In this document: one piece after another, positions 39,982 through 48,624 of the stretch
Layout: every line of letters starts with the position of its first letter
Numbering within the stretch: position 1 is the first letter of the stretch
DNA from: Aggregatilineales bacterium
GTDB lineage: Bacteria > Chloroflexota > Anaerolineae > Aggregatilineales > Ch27
NCBI GenBank assembly: GCA_029976005.1
Contig: JARKOQ010000208.1
Coordinates: forward strand, 62,001 to 126,000
Direction: 5' to 3'
Length of the DNA: 64,000 nucleotides
The notes under the pieces: generated by a model
What the model saw: the letters and a program-made list of their open reading frames with translations, nothing else
The model's database searches: none
What the model was told of the DNA's origin: nothing
Position numbers and translations under genes: made by a program

Positions 39982-40389
39982 CTACTCCGCTGCGGCTCCG
40001 ACCATCCGGTGGATATCGGCGATGATGTCGGCGGTGCTGGAGCCGGGGCCATACACTCCGGCGATCCCCATCGCCTTCAGGGCGGCGATATCTTCTTCCG
40101 GGATGATCCCGCCGATGATCACGCGGACTTCGGCCAGGTCGTTCTCGCGCAGCAGTTCCAGGATGCGCGGCGCGAGGGCCATGTGCGCTCCGCTCAGGAT
40201 GCTCAGGCCGATGAGGTCCACGTCTTCCTGGAGCGCGGCTTCGACGATCATCTCCGGCGTCTGCCGCAGGCCGGTGTAGATGACTTCCATCCCGGCGTCG
40301 CGCAGGGCGCGGGCAATCACTTTAGCGCCCCGGTCGTGACCATCCAGACCGGGCTTGGCGACCAGGACACGGAGTTTCCGTTCGGGCAT
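39982..40389 (-). CDS. Cobalamin B12-binding domain protein (methylmalonyl-CoA mutase C-terminal domain)
   Basis: [45 protein letters not shown]; 135 aa. Confidence 0.93.
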   Translation of the reverse strand: MPERKLRVLVAKPGLDGHDRGAKVIARALRDAGMEVIYTGLRQTPEMIVEAALQEDVDLIGLSILSGAHMALAPRILELLRENDLAEVRVIIGGIIPEEDIAALKAMGIAGVYGPGSSTADIIADIHRMVGAAAE

Positions 40390-40612
40390 GAAACGCCAAC
40401 CTTTTCACATGGGCGAACAACGCTAAACTCTGGAACATTATAGCCGGATTCCTGCTATACTGAAACAGAACACACACCGGCTACCCGTCCCATGAAACAG
40501 CGACCATCCCCCGATTGTGCTAGAATCATAAGCTATCATTGACTGCGGGTCTATACCGAACCTGAGCGTTTATGGAGTTGGCGCGGAATTCCGCCGGAGT
40601 AGAGGACAAGAC

Positions 40613-43600
40613 GTGGCATCGGCAACCAGGAACGACTCGACCCCGAAACGCAAGCTACTCTGGAGTGAAGCGGCAGGCAAGCTGCTGGCGCTCGTCTCGG
40701 TGGCTGCCGCCGCGATTCTCCTGATCGTGTATGGGTGGCTGGCGCTGCGCTGGCAGCAGCAGCCGTTCGTTGGCGCGTTCTTTTCGTACATGCTGAGGGT
40801 GGAAAACATCCCGTCGATTTCGGGCGAGGCGCTGCCGGCATTCGCCGTGGGCGTGCGGCCCGGCGACCGGCTGATCGCCATCAACGACGTCAGGCTCAGC
40901 CAGAACCCGCACGTGGCTCAGGCCCAGTTCCAGCAGGAGCTGTCCCGTCTGGAGCCGGGCCAACTTGTCACAATGCGGCTGGCGCGCGCCGCCGGGGGGC
41001 CGACGGTCCAGACGCGGACGCAGTGCGCGCCGGACAGCGCGTCGGGGGCCGGCGACCGCCTCCTGTGCAGCACGATGTACCGCCTGGCGCCGATGCAGAC
41101 CATCGATTTCGTCAGCCTGTTCGTGGTCAGCTTCGGGGTGGGCGTGCTGGGGGTGATTTTTGCCGGCGTGCTGCTCTGGAAGCGCTGGAATCAGCCTGTC
41201 GCGCGCCAGATCGCCGTGTTGAGCGCTTTGTTGAGCGTGGTGGCGAGCGGCCTGTACGACACGTATACCGGCCATCAGATCACGCCGCTGGTGCAGCTTT
41301 CCGGCATGGTGTTGGTCGGGGGCATGCTGTTGATCCTGGCGCTGACTTTCCCCTCCGCGCAGGCTGCGTTGCGGCGGCGACCGGCCCTGCGCTTCGCGCC
41401 GCTGGCTCCGGTGGCGATCGTGCTGGGATTGATGGCGCTGATGCTGTATTCTCCCAGTCCGGACCGCGTGTGGTTCCCCGGTCCGCTGGCCTACAGCTTC
41501 GTGCTGATCTGCGCCGCGATCTATGTCGTGGCGCTGGCGCGCCGCCTGAATCAGAGCGTTTCCCCAACGGCGCGCGATCAAACCACGATTGGTCTGGTAA
41601 GCCTGCTGCTGGCGATCGCGCCGAGCGTGGTGTGGGTCATCACCATCGGGCTGCAATCCCTGTTGCCGGCGGAGAATCTCACGTTTCACTTCTCGCTGGC
41701 GACGCCGTTTTTCCTGCTGCTGCCGCTGGGATTGGTGTACGCCCTGGCCCAGGACCGGCTGCCTGACAGCGACCGGGTCATCACGCGCGGGATCGTATAC
41801 GGCCTGATGGCCGGGGGCGTGGGGGTGGGATACGGGCTGGTCGTGGCGGGCGCGACGCTGTTCGCCGGGTCGGCCGTCCAGATGAACAACCCGGTGGTGA
41901 TCGCGGTCCTGGTGTTCCTGATGGCGCTCCTGTTCGTGCCGGTGCGCAACCTGCTGGAACGACGGGTCGACAGCGCGTACTTCCGGACGCACCGGCTGTA
42001 CCAGCAGCGGGTGGAAAGCCTGGCGCAAGACCTGACTCGCGTCAATACCCTGGGCGGCATCGTGGACGCCATCCGGCGCCATCTGACCGAGACCCTGGCT
42101 CCGACTCACGCCTTCCTGTTCTTCCCCGACCCGGAGTCCGAGCAGTACATCGCACACGGCGTCCCGGTTCCGGAGACGGATGTGCGCTTCAGCGCGCGCA
42201 GCCCTCTGGTGCAGCTTCTGGGCCGCCAGCAGCGCGTTCTGTACCTGGAAGCCGGGCAGCCGCTGCCGGCCGATCTGGCCCCGGAACGGGCGCGGCTGGC
42301 GGTGCTCGGCGCGCCGGTGCTGGTGCCCCTGCGCGGGCAGGAACGGTTGAGCGGCATTCTGTTCGTCGGGCCGCGCCAGTCGTTCGAGCGCTACCACTAC
42401 GACGACCTGCGCTTCATCCAGAGTCTGGCCGATCAGGCCGCGCTGGCGGTCGAACGCGCCCAGGTTATCGCCAACCTGGAGCAGCGCGTGCGCGAGATGA
42501 ACGTGCTCGGCCAGGTGGCCCAGGCGGTCAACTTCACGATCGAATTCGACGACCTGCTGGAGCTGATCTACGCCCAGACCAACCGCGTGATCGTCGCGCC
42601 GAATTTCTACATCGCCCTGCGCGACCCGAATACCGACGAGATGTACTTCGCTTTCTACTCCGAGAGCGACGAGCGCATCCAGGAGAACGAAGGCGATCGC
42701 TGGCGCATGGGCCGCGACCTGTTGAGCGAGATCGTGCGCGGCGGCCAGCCGATGCGCGTCGAGAACTACGCGGCCGAAGCGGCCCGGCGTGGCGGATTCC
42801 AGCCGCTTAAGAACCCGAACCTCAAAGCGTGGATCGGCGTACCCCTCAGCGCGCCGGGCACGGCGATCGGCGTGATGTGCGTGGGCAGCACCCAGGCCAA
42901 TGTGACCTACGGCGACGACCAGTTGAAAATCCTGTGGCAGATTGCCGACCAGGCCGCGACCGCCATCGACAAGGCGCGGCTGTTCCGGGAGACGCAAATC
43001 CGCGCCCGCCAGCTCAGCGCCCTGAACCAGATCAGCACCCAGCTTGCCAATGTGTTCAAGGAACCGGAACGCCTGCTGGAGCTGATCACCGAAAGCGCGG
43101 TCACCATTCTGGAAGCCGAGGCCGGGTCGCTGTTGATGATCGATTCGGAAACCAACGAGCTTGAATTCAAGGTGGCGATCGGCAGCGAGGCCGATCACCT
43201 GGTCGGGACGCGCCTGGCCCCCGGCACGGGCCTGGTCGGCACGGTGGCCGACCGGGGCGAGCCGGTGATCGTCAACGATACCACCCGCGACCCGCGCTGG
43301 TTCTCCGGCGTGGACGACGACATCCAGTTCCGGACGGATACCCTGATGGCTGCGCCGCTGATTGGCTCGGCCGGCGTGATCGGGGTGCTGGAAGTGATCA
43401 ACAAGCACGATGGCGGCGTGTTCGTCGAGGATGACAAACGCCTGCTGATGACCTTCGCGGGGCAGGCGGCCATCGCCATTGAAAACGCGCGTCTGTTCCA
43501 GATGACCGACCAGCAGCTTGCGGCGCGCGTGGAAGAGCTGGACACCATGCAGCGCATCGACCGCGAGCTGAACGAGACCCTGGAACTGCGGCGCGTGCTC

Positions 43601-44785
43601 GACCTGACCCTGGGCTGGGCCATGCGCGAGAGCGATGCCGTGGCCGGGGCGGTGGCGATGCTCGTGGGCGAGGGCGATGCGCTGGAGGTGGTGGCGCACC
43701 AGGGTTATCCGGACGGGGTCGAAACCGGGATGTTTGGGATGCCCCTGCCGGTCGATCACGGCGTCGCCGGGCGCGTGGTGCGTTCCGGCCGTCCGGAGCT
43801 TGTCTCGGACGTCCGGTTCGACGATGACTACATGGAAGTTCTGCCGGGTGGACGCAGCCAGCTCACGGTGCCTCTGGTGACCGGCGGTAAAGCCAGCGGC
43901 GTGATCCTGCTGGAGAGCGACCGTGAGAACGCATTCTCCTTGCTGGACCTGGACTTCGTGACCCGTCTGGCCGAACATGCCAGCCCGGCCATGGCCAACG
44001 CCTCGCTGTTCGACCAGCTCCAGCGAGCCAATGCGGCCCGCAGCGAGTTCGTGGGCGTGGTGGCGCACGAGTTGAAGACCCCCATGACCAGCATCCGGGG
44101 CTTCGCCGACCTGCTCCTGGGCGGCGTGGTTGGCCCGATGAACGAGCAGCAGCGCAACTTCCTGGGCACGATCCGGTCCAATGCAGATCGACTGACGTCC
44201 CTGATCAACGATCTGAACGACGTGACCAAACTCCAGACCGATCGCATGGCTATGGAGATGGCCCCGATCAACTTCGGGGATGTGGTTCAGGAGACCCTGC
44301 GGCCATTGCAGCGCCTGATCGAGGACAAGGGACAGCGCATTGATCTTCAAGTCTCCGACAAACTGCCGGCGATCTATGCCGACCAGAACCGCCTGATCCA
44401 GGTGATGACCAACCTGATCACCAACGCCCACAAGTACACGCCGGACGAGGGCACGATCGTGATCACGGCCCGGCCGGGCCGCAACGTGTGGGATTCGAAG
44501 GGCGCGCCGGAAGTCCTGCACGTGACCGTCAAGGACGATGGGATCGGGATCAGCGAGGAAGACCAGGCCCAGCTCTTCAAGCCCTACTTCCGCACGACCA
44601 ACCCGGAGGCGCTCGATCAGCCGGGGACCGGGCTGGGGCTGGTCATCGTGCGCGGGATCATCCAGCAGCACGGTGGCCAGATCTGGCTGGAGAGCAAGCT
44701 GGGCCAAGGCTCCACCTTCCATGTCACGATTCCGCTGGCTTCGGCCGTACCGGAGGCTCGCCAGAAGGCGACCGCAGCCGACTGA
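40613..44785 (+). CDS. Multi-GAF sensor histidine kinase with PDZ-like and multi-TM N-terminus
   Basis: GTG start; GVRPGDRLIAINDV (PDZ-like), ~8 TM, several GAF segments, EFVGVVAHELKTPMTSIRGFADLL H-box, VKDDGIGISEEDQAQLFKPYFR...GTGLGLVIV. Confidence 0.88.
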   Translation: MASATRNDSTPKRKLLWSEAAGKLLALVSVAAAAILLIVYGWLALRWQQQPFVGAFFSYMLRVENIPSISGEALPAFAVGVRPGDRLIAINDVRLSQNPHVAQAQFQQELSRLEPGQLVTMRLARAAGGPTVQTRTQCAPDSASGAGDRLLCSTMYRLAPMQTIDFVSLFVVSFGVGVLGVIFAGVLLWKRWNQPVARQIAVLSALLSVVASGLYDTYTGHQITPLVQLSGMVLVGGMLLILALTFPSAQAALRRRPALRFAPLAPVAIVLGLMALMLYSPSPDRVWFPGPLAYSFVLICAAIYVVALARRLNQSVSPTARDQTTIGLVSLLLAIAPSVVWVITIGLQSLLPAENLTFHFSLATPFFLLLPLGLVYALAQDRLPDSDRVITRGIVYGLMAGGVGVGYGLVVAGATLFAGSAVQMNNPVVIAVLVFLMALLFVPVRNLLERRVDSAYFRTHRLYQQRVESLAQDLTRVNTLGGIVDAIRRHLTETLAPTHAFLFFPDPESEQYIAHGVPVPETDVRFSARSPLVQLLGRQQRVLYLEAGQPLPADLAPERARLAVLGAPVLVPLRGQERLSGILFVGPRQSFERYHYDDLRFIQSLADQAALAVERAQVIANLEQRVREMNVLGQVAQAVNFTIEFDDLLELIYAQTNRVIVAPNFYIALRDPNTDEMYFAFYSESDERIQENEGDRWRMGRDLLSEIVRGGQPMRVENYAAEAARRGGFQPLKNPNLKAWIGVPLSAPGTAIGVMCVGSTQANVTYGDDQLKILWQIADQAATAIDKARLFRETQIRARQLSALNQISTQLANVFKEPERLLELITESAVTILEAEAGSLLMIDSETNELEFKVAIGSEADHLVGTRLAPGTGLVGTVADRGEPVIVNDTTRDPRWFSGVDDDIQFRTDTLMAAPLIGSAGVIGVLEVINKHDGGVFVEDDKRLLMTFAGQAAIAIENARLFQMTDQQLAARVEELDTMQRIDRELNETLELRRVLDLTLGWAMRESDAVAGAVAMLVGEGDALEVVAHQGYPDGVETGMFGMPLPVDHGVAGRVVRSGRPELVSDVRFDDDYMEVLPGGRSQLTVPLVTGGKASGVILLESDRENAFSLLDLDFVTRLAEHASPAMANASLFDQLQRANAARSEFVGVVAHELKTPMTSIRGFADLLLGGVVGPMNEQQRNFLGTIRSNADRLTSLINDLNDVTKLQTDRMAMEMAPINFGDVVQETLRPLQRLIEDKGQRIDLQVSDKLPAIYADQNRLIQVMTNLITNAHKYTPDEGTIVITARPGRNVWDSKGAPEVLHVTVKDDGIGISEEDQAQLFKPYFRTTNPEALDQPGTGLGLVIVRGIIQQHGGQIWLESKLGQGSTFHVTIPLASAVPEARQKATAAD

Positions 44786-44805
44786 TCCAGTTGCCTGGAA
44801 ACGCG

Positions 44806-44838
44806 ACGGCCCGCCACTCACGGCGGGCCGTTTTGTTT
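44806..44838 (+). terminator. Rho-independent terminator of kinase
   Basis: ACGGCCCGCC ... GGCGGGCCGT + TTTGTTTT. Confidence 0.8.
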
Positions 44839-44915
44839 TGTGCCGGTTCGACCGTGCGAAGTCAGGGCCGCAGCCAAAAGCAGCCGGCGCGGGCCATGAG
44901 GGCGAAAAAGGGTGG

Positions 44916-44939
44916 GGCCCTGCCGGTGAGGGCAGGGCC
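44916..44939 (-). terminator. Putative terminator of trpB-like gene
   Basis: GGCCCTGCC-ctcacc-GGCAGGGCC, U-tract a few nt downstream on minus strand. Confidence 0.55.
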
Positions 44940-44982
44940 TTGAGGAGGAGAGAAGACTTCCGGGACAGACAAGGGGTGCGGA

Positions 44983-46365
44983 TCAGTCCGCCATGGCAGG
45001 CTCGACCGCCGGCAGGGCGGCGATGGCCTTCTGGACGTCCTCGACCGGGTATTCGTAGTCGTCCAGGTTGCCGGACAGGTAGGCTTCGTACGATCCCAGG
45101 TCCAGGTAGCCGTTCCCGCTCAGATTGAACAGGATCACGCGCTCCTGGCCGGCTTCCTTCGCTTCCAGGGCCTGATCGATGGCGGCCTTGATGGCATGGG
45201 CGCTTTCCGGCGCGGGGGTGATGCCCTCGGCACGGGCGAAGGTGATGGCCGCCTCGAAGACCGGATTCTGATGGTAGGCGACGGCCTCGACGATCCCCTC
45301 GTCGTGCAGCAGGCTGACCAGGGGGGACATCCCGTGGTAGCGCAGACCGCCCGCGTGGATGCCGGCCGGCATGAAAGTGTGGCCGAGCGTGTACATCTTG
45401 ACCAGCGGGGTCAGGTGAGCCGTGTCGCCGAAGTCGTAGGTGTAGGTGCCCCTGGTCATGCTGGGGCAGGCCATTGGCTCGACGGCCAGGAAACGGGTCG
45501 CCTTGCCGTTGACCAGCCGCTCACGGATGAACGGGAAGAGCAGGCCGGCCATGTTGCTGCCCCCGCCCGCGCAGCCGATCACGACGTCCGGGTAGTCGTC
45601 GGCCAGGGCCATCTGGAGCAGGGCCTCTTCGCCGATGATGGTTTGGTGCAGCATGACGTGGTTGAGGACGCTGCCCAGGCTGTACTTGGTGTCGTCGTGG
45701 GTGGCGGCGACTTCCACCGCCTCGCTGATGGCAATGCCCAGGCTGCCGAGGCAGTCCGGGTTCTGCGCCAGGATGCCACGTCCGGCATTGGTCAGGTTGG
45801 TCGGGCTGGCGTGCACGGTTGCGCCGTAAACTTCCATGAGATTGCGGCGGTAGGGCTTCTGCTGGTAACTGACCTTGACCATGAAGACTTCGATGTCGAT
45901 TCCGAAGAGCGAGCCGGCCATGGCCAGGGCCGATCCCCATTGGCCCGCGCCGGTTTCGGTCGCGATCTTGCGGATGCCTTCCTCGCGGTTGTAATAGGCC
46001 TGGGCGATGGCGGTGTTGGGCTTGTGGCTGCCCACCGGGCTGACGCCCTCGTTCTTGTAATAGATGCGGGCCGGGGTATCCAGGGCCTTTTCCAGGCGGC
46101 GCGCCCGGTAGAGGGGCGAGGGCCGCCACTGGCGGTAGATGTCCCGCACCGGGGTGGGAATCTCGATGTAGCGGTCCTGGCTGACTTCCTGCATGATCAG
46201 GGCCATCGGGAACAGGGGGGCCAGATCGTCGGGGCCGATCGGCTGGTGGGTGCCGGGATGCAGGACGGGGGCGGGCGGCACGGGCAGATCGGGCACGATG
46301 TTGTACCAGGTCTTTGGCATCTGGTCTTCGGTCAGGACGTATTTGATGGTACTCTTGTCGGGCAT
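44983..46365 (-). CDS. trpB: TrpB2-type tryptophan synthase beta chain-like PLP enzyme
   Basis: [84 protein letters not shown]. Confidence 0.93.
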   Translation of the reverse strand: MPDKSTIKYVLTEDQMPKTWYNIVPDLPVPPAPVLHPGTHQPIGPDDLAPLFPMALIMQEVSQDRYIEIPTPVRDIYRQWRPSPLYRARRLEKALDTPARIYYKNEGVSPVGSHKPNTAIAQAYYNREEGIRKIATETGAGQWGSALAMAGSLFGIDIEVFMVKVSYQQKPYRRNLMEVYGATVHASPTNLTNAGRGILAQNPDCLGSLGIAISEAVEVAATHDDTKYSLGSVLNHVMLHQTIIGEEALLQMALADDYPDVVIGCAGGGSNMAGLLFPFIRERLVNGKATRFLAVEPMACPSMTRGTYTYDFGDTAHLTPLVKMYTLGHTFMPAGIHAGGLRYHGMSPLVSLLHDEGIVEAVAYHQNPVFEAAITFARAEGITPAPESAHAIKAAIDQALEAKEAGQERVILFNLSGNGYLDLGSYEAYLSGNLDDYEYPVEDVQKAIAALPAVEPAMAD

Positions 46366-46424
46366 GGCAAACCTCTCTCGTTAAAAAAAAACCTTCCGGC
46401 GAGCAGGAATGCGGCCTTGCCGTG

Positions 46425-46490
46425 CGAATTCGGGCCAAACAAAAGAGCACCCATCCCCATGCGCCGCACGGATGCCGCATGAGGACGAGT
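46425..46490 (-). other. Second terminator-like hairpin between T-box and trpB
   Basis: Minus strand GAGCACTCGTCCTCATGCG-gcatccgtgcgg-CGCATGGGGATGGGTGCTC + TTTT; 19 paired positions including G-T wobbles. Confidence 0.7.
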
Positions 46491-46529
46491 GCTCCTTGCC
46501 AGCCGGAGAGGGATCGATCCCGACCCGAC

Positions 46530-46800
46530 CAACAAAAAAGCCCGTCCTCGACAGAGGACGGGCTTAGAGCTTACCCGCGGTACCACCTCGTTTGACAGCG
46601 TTTGATGGGGTGAACCAACACCAAACGCCATCCTCTCTGGCCGTGTAACGGCGGCAAACCCGGCGCGGGATTGCCCCCGCGCGACTCCCCGGCCCATTCA
46701 GCGCTCGTTCACACGCCGGGCCTTGCAGCCTGAGGGTCCGGCTCTCTGGGAGGAAACACCGCGCTTACTTTTCCGGTTCAACGTCTTTATTGATTCAATT
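46530..46800 (-). promoter_or_regulatory. T-box leader, probable tryptophan specificity
   Basis: Minus strand: AGTA motif; AGAGAG...GGCTGCAAG stem I elements; candidate UGG specifier in TGAATGGGCC (46694-46696); hallmark GAGGTGGTACCGCGGGTAAGC (46576-46590 core); terminator AAGCCCGTCCTCTGTCGAGGACGGGCTTTTTT (46535-46565). Confidence 0.93.
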
Positions 46801-46807
46801 ACTGAGC

Positions 46808-46836
46808 ATGATAACGGTGCTCGGCAAGCCTGTCAA
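46808..46836 (-). promoter_or_regulatory. SigA-type promoter of T-box/trpB transcript
   Basis: Minus strand TTGACA-N17-TATCAT. Confidence 0.85.
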
Positions 46837-46861
46837 GCATTTTGTGCACGATAACAACAAA

Positions 46862-46935
46862 AACGCCCACCGCAGAGAACGCAGAGACCACAGAGAGGCG
46901 AATTGCTCATCCCTGCGTCCTCCGCGGTGAGATGT
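46862..46935. repeat. Intergenic imperfect inverted repeat (copy 3)
   Basis: ACCGCAGAGAACGCAGAGACCACAGAG ... CTGCGTCCTCCGCGGTGA. Confidence 0.6.
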
Positions 46936-46940
46936 TCTCC

Positions 46941-48605
46941 TTAGCGGCCGATCCCGGCGCTGCCGCCGAAGGCCGCCGAGATTTCGGCATAGATGGCGCC
47001 GATGTTGCCCACGTTGCCCTCGTAGAAGATGCCGTTGGTCGCCAGCGCGATATTCCGCATGGTCGTCCGGTCGGCGTCGTCGCCGTAGGCGATGGTATAG
47101 ACTGACGCGCCGGAGTCGAAGACGATGCGGGAGAACGTCGCGTCCGGGCTGTGGAAACGGCTGCTGGACGTGTCCTGGCCGTCGGTCAGGACGACCATGG
47201 CGTTGGCCGTATCCGCCCGGCTGGTCTTGAGCATGGCCTCCGCCGTGAAGGCGATGCTGTCATACAGCGCCGTGCCGCCCCCGGCGGTAATGGTGTTGAT
47301 CTGGTTGATGATGTTCTGGCGGTTGCCCTCGATTCGGGTGGCGGGAACCAGGATGCGCGGGTAGTTATCGAAGATGATCACCGTCACCTGGTCACGGTCG
47401 CCCATCTGGGCCACGAACTCGATCGCGGAGAGGCGCAGCAGTTCGATCTTCTGGCCTTCCATGCTGCCGGAGATATCCAGCACCATCGCCAGATTGACGT
47501 TCTTGCGCTGGGCCTGCCACAGTTCCTGGATGGCGAAGACGCTTTCCGGGCTGGTGGAGGCGAACACGCGCGCCGGCTGGGCCGGATCGGCCCCATGCGC
47601 GGCGTCGATCGGCGCGCCGAGGGCCACCGCGTCGTTGATCGGGCGCAGGCCCAGCGCCAGGGCCTGGGTCTGGGCCGGGACATCGCGCAGGTAGGCCAGG
47701 AACGTCTCGGCTGCGTGGGTGGTCGTGTCGTCCATTTCCGCCCTGACGCAGGTCGGGAAGGTTGCCACGAAGGTCCCCTCGTAGGGATAGATGGCGACCA
47801 GGCGCGGGTCGCGCTCGCCCTGGGTGATCACGGCGTTTTCGTACATGATCCCAGCGTTGAGGTAGGTGATTCCGCGCTCCAGCATGGTCGCGGCGAGCTG
47901 ATCCGTGCTGGTGCTGAACCACGCCACGGCGCTCTCGAACGCGCCGACCGAGGCCTGGACGATCGGGTTCTGGACTGCGTCGACCGAAATCTGGTCGGGC
48001 GAGGCTTCGGCGGCATAAACCAGCGCCAGCAGGGTTTGCGCGCCGCTCTCCGACAGGCCGGGATGGCTGTGGCCGAGACGCAGGGTCTGGCCCCATTCCC
48101 CGCCGCTGTAATAAGCCCAGCCGGAGGGATCGGCGGCCAGACTGGCCGTGTCCAGCCAACCCAGGGTGCTGCCCGGCCAGCCGAGGGCGCGCGCGACCGG
48201 CTCCCACATGGCGATCACCAGCGGGCTTTCGGCGATGCTGACGCAGTTGGGCAGGAAAATCTCGCGCCCGGCCGACTGGTGCAGCACCTCGCGCCACTGG
48301 GGATCGGCGGCCGTCCACAGGACGGGCAGTTCGGCCCCGGCCAGCATGTCGGCCACGGCCTGGCCGGCGTCGGCGCTCACGGCCTCGATGTAGATCGGGC
48401 GGCCATCTCCGGCGTTGATGCGCTGCCGGTTGAATGCATCGGTGACCTGCGCGGCCCAGGCGTTCAGGCTGGTGCTGTGCACCCAGCGCAGCACCAGGGC
48501 ATTGCTGGGCTGGCCGCCCAGGCCGCTGCCGTCGCAGGCGGCAAGCAGCAGCACGACGGCCAGCAGCCCCAGCGCCAGCCGGCGCGGAAGGTTCGAGTGA
48601 GGCAT
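46941..48605 (-). CDS. Lipoprotein: solute-binding-like domain fused to C-terminal vWA domain
   Basis: LLAACDG lipobox-like; SBP-like N-terminal half; NVNLAMVLDISGSMEGQKIELLRLS (MIDAS DxSxS) and MVVLTDGQDT. Confidence 0.82.
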   Translation of the reverse strand: MPHSNLPRRLALGLLAVVLLLAACDGSGLGGQPSNALVLRWVHSTSLNAWAAQVTDAFNRQRINAGDGRPIYIEAVSADAGQAVADMLAGAELPVLWTAADPQWREVLHQSAGREIFLPNCVSIAESPLVIAMWEPVARALGWPGSTLGWLDTASLAADPSGWAYYSGGEWGQTLRLGHSHPGLSESGAQTLLALVYAAEASPDQISVDAVQNPIVQASVGAFESAVAWFSTSTDQLAATMLERGITYLNAGIMYENAVITQGERDPRLVAIYPYEGTFVATFPTCVRAEMDDTTTHAAETFLAYLRDVPAQTQALALGLRPINDAVALGAPIDAAHGADPAQPARVFASTSPESVFAIQELWQAQRKNVNLAMVLDISGSMEGQKIELLRLSAIEFVAQMGDRDQVTVIIFDNYPRILVPATRIEGNRQNIINQINTITAGGGTALYDSIAFTAEAMLKTSRADTANAMVVLTDGQDTSSSRFHSPDATFSRIVFDSGASVYTIAYGDDADRTTMRNIALATNGIFYEGNVGNIGAIYAEISAAFGGSAGIGR

Positions 48606-48624
48606 GGTGATGGTCTCCTCCTGG

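Noticed and set aside
40655-44821. 1,388-aa minus-strand ORF opposite the multi-GAF kinase
   Set aside because: Shadow ORF in GC-rich DNA; His/Gln/Arg/Gly-rich, no domains, fully antisense to a well supported kinase.
45521-46480. 319-aa minus-strand ORF beginning MRHPCGAWGW
   Set aside because: As a protein it is an out-of-frame read through trpB. Only the start region overlapping the second hairpin is kept as a regulatory hypothesis.
46332-46697. 121-aa ORF inside the T-box leader
   Set aside because: Overlaps structured leader RNA; no protein-like motif.
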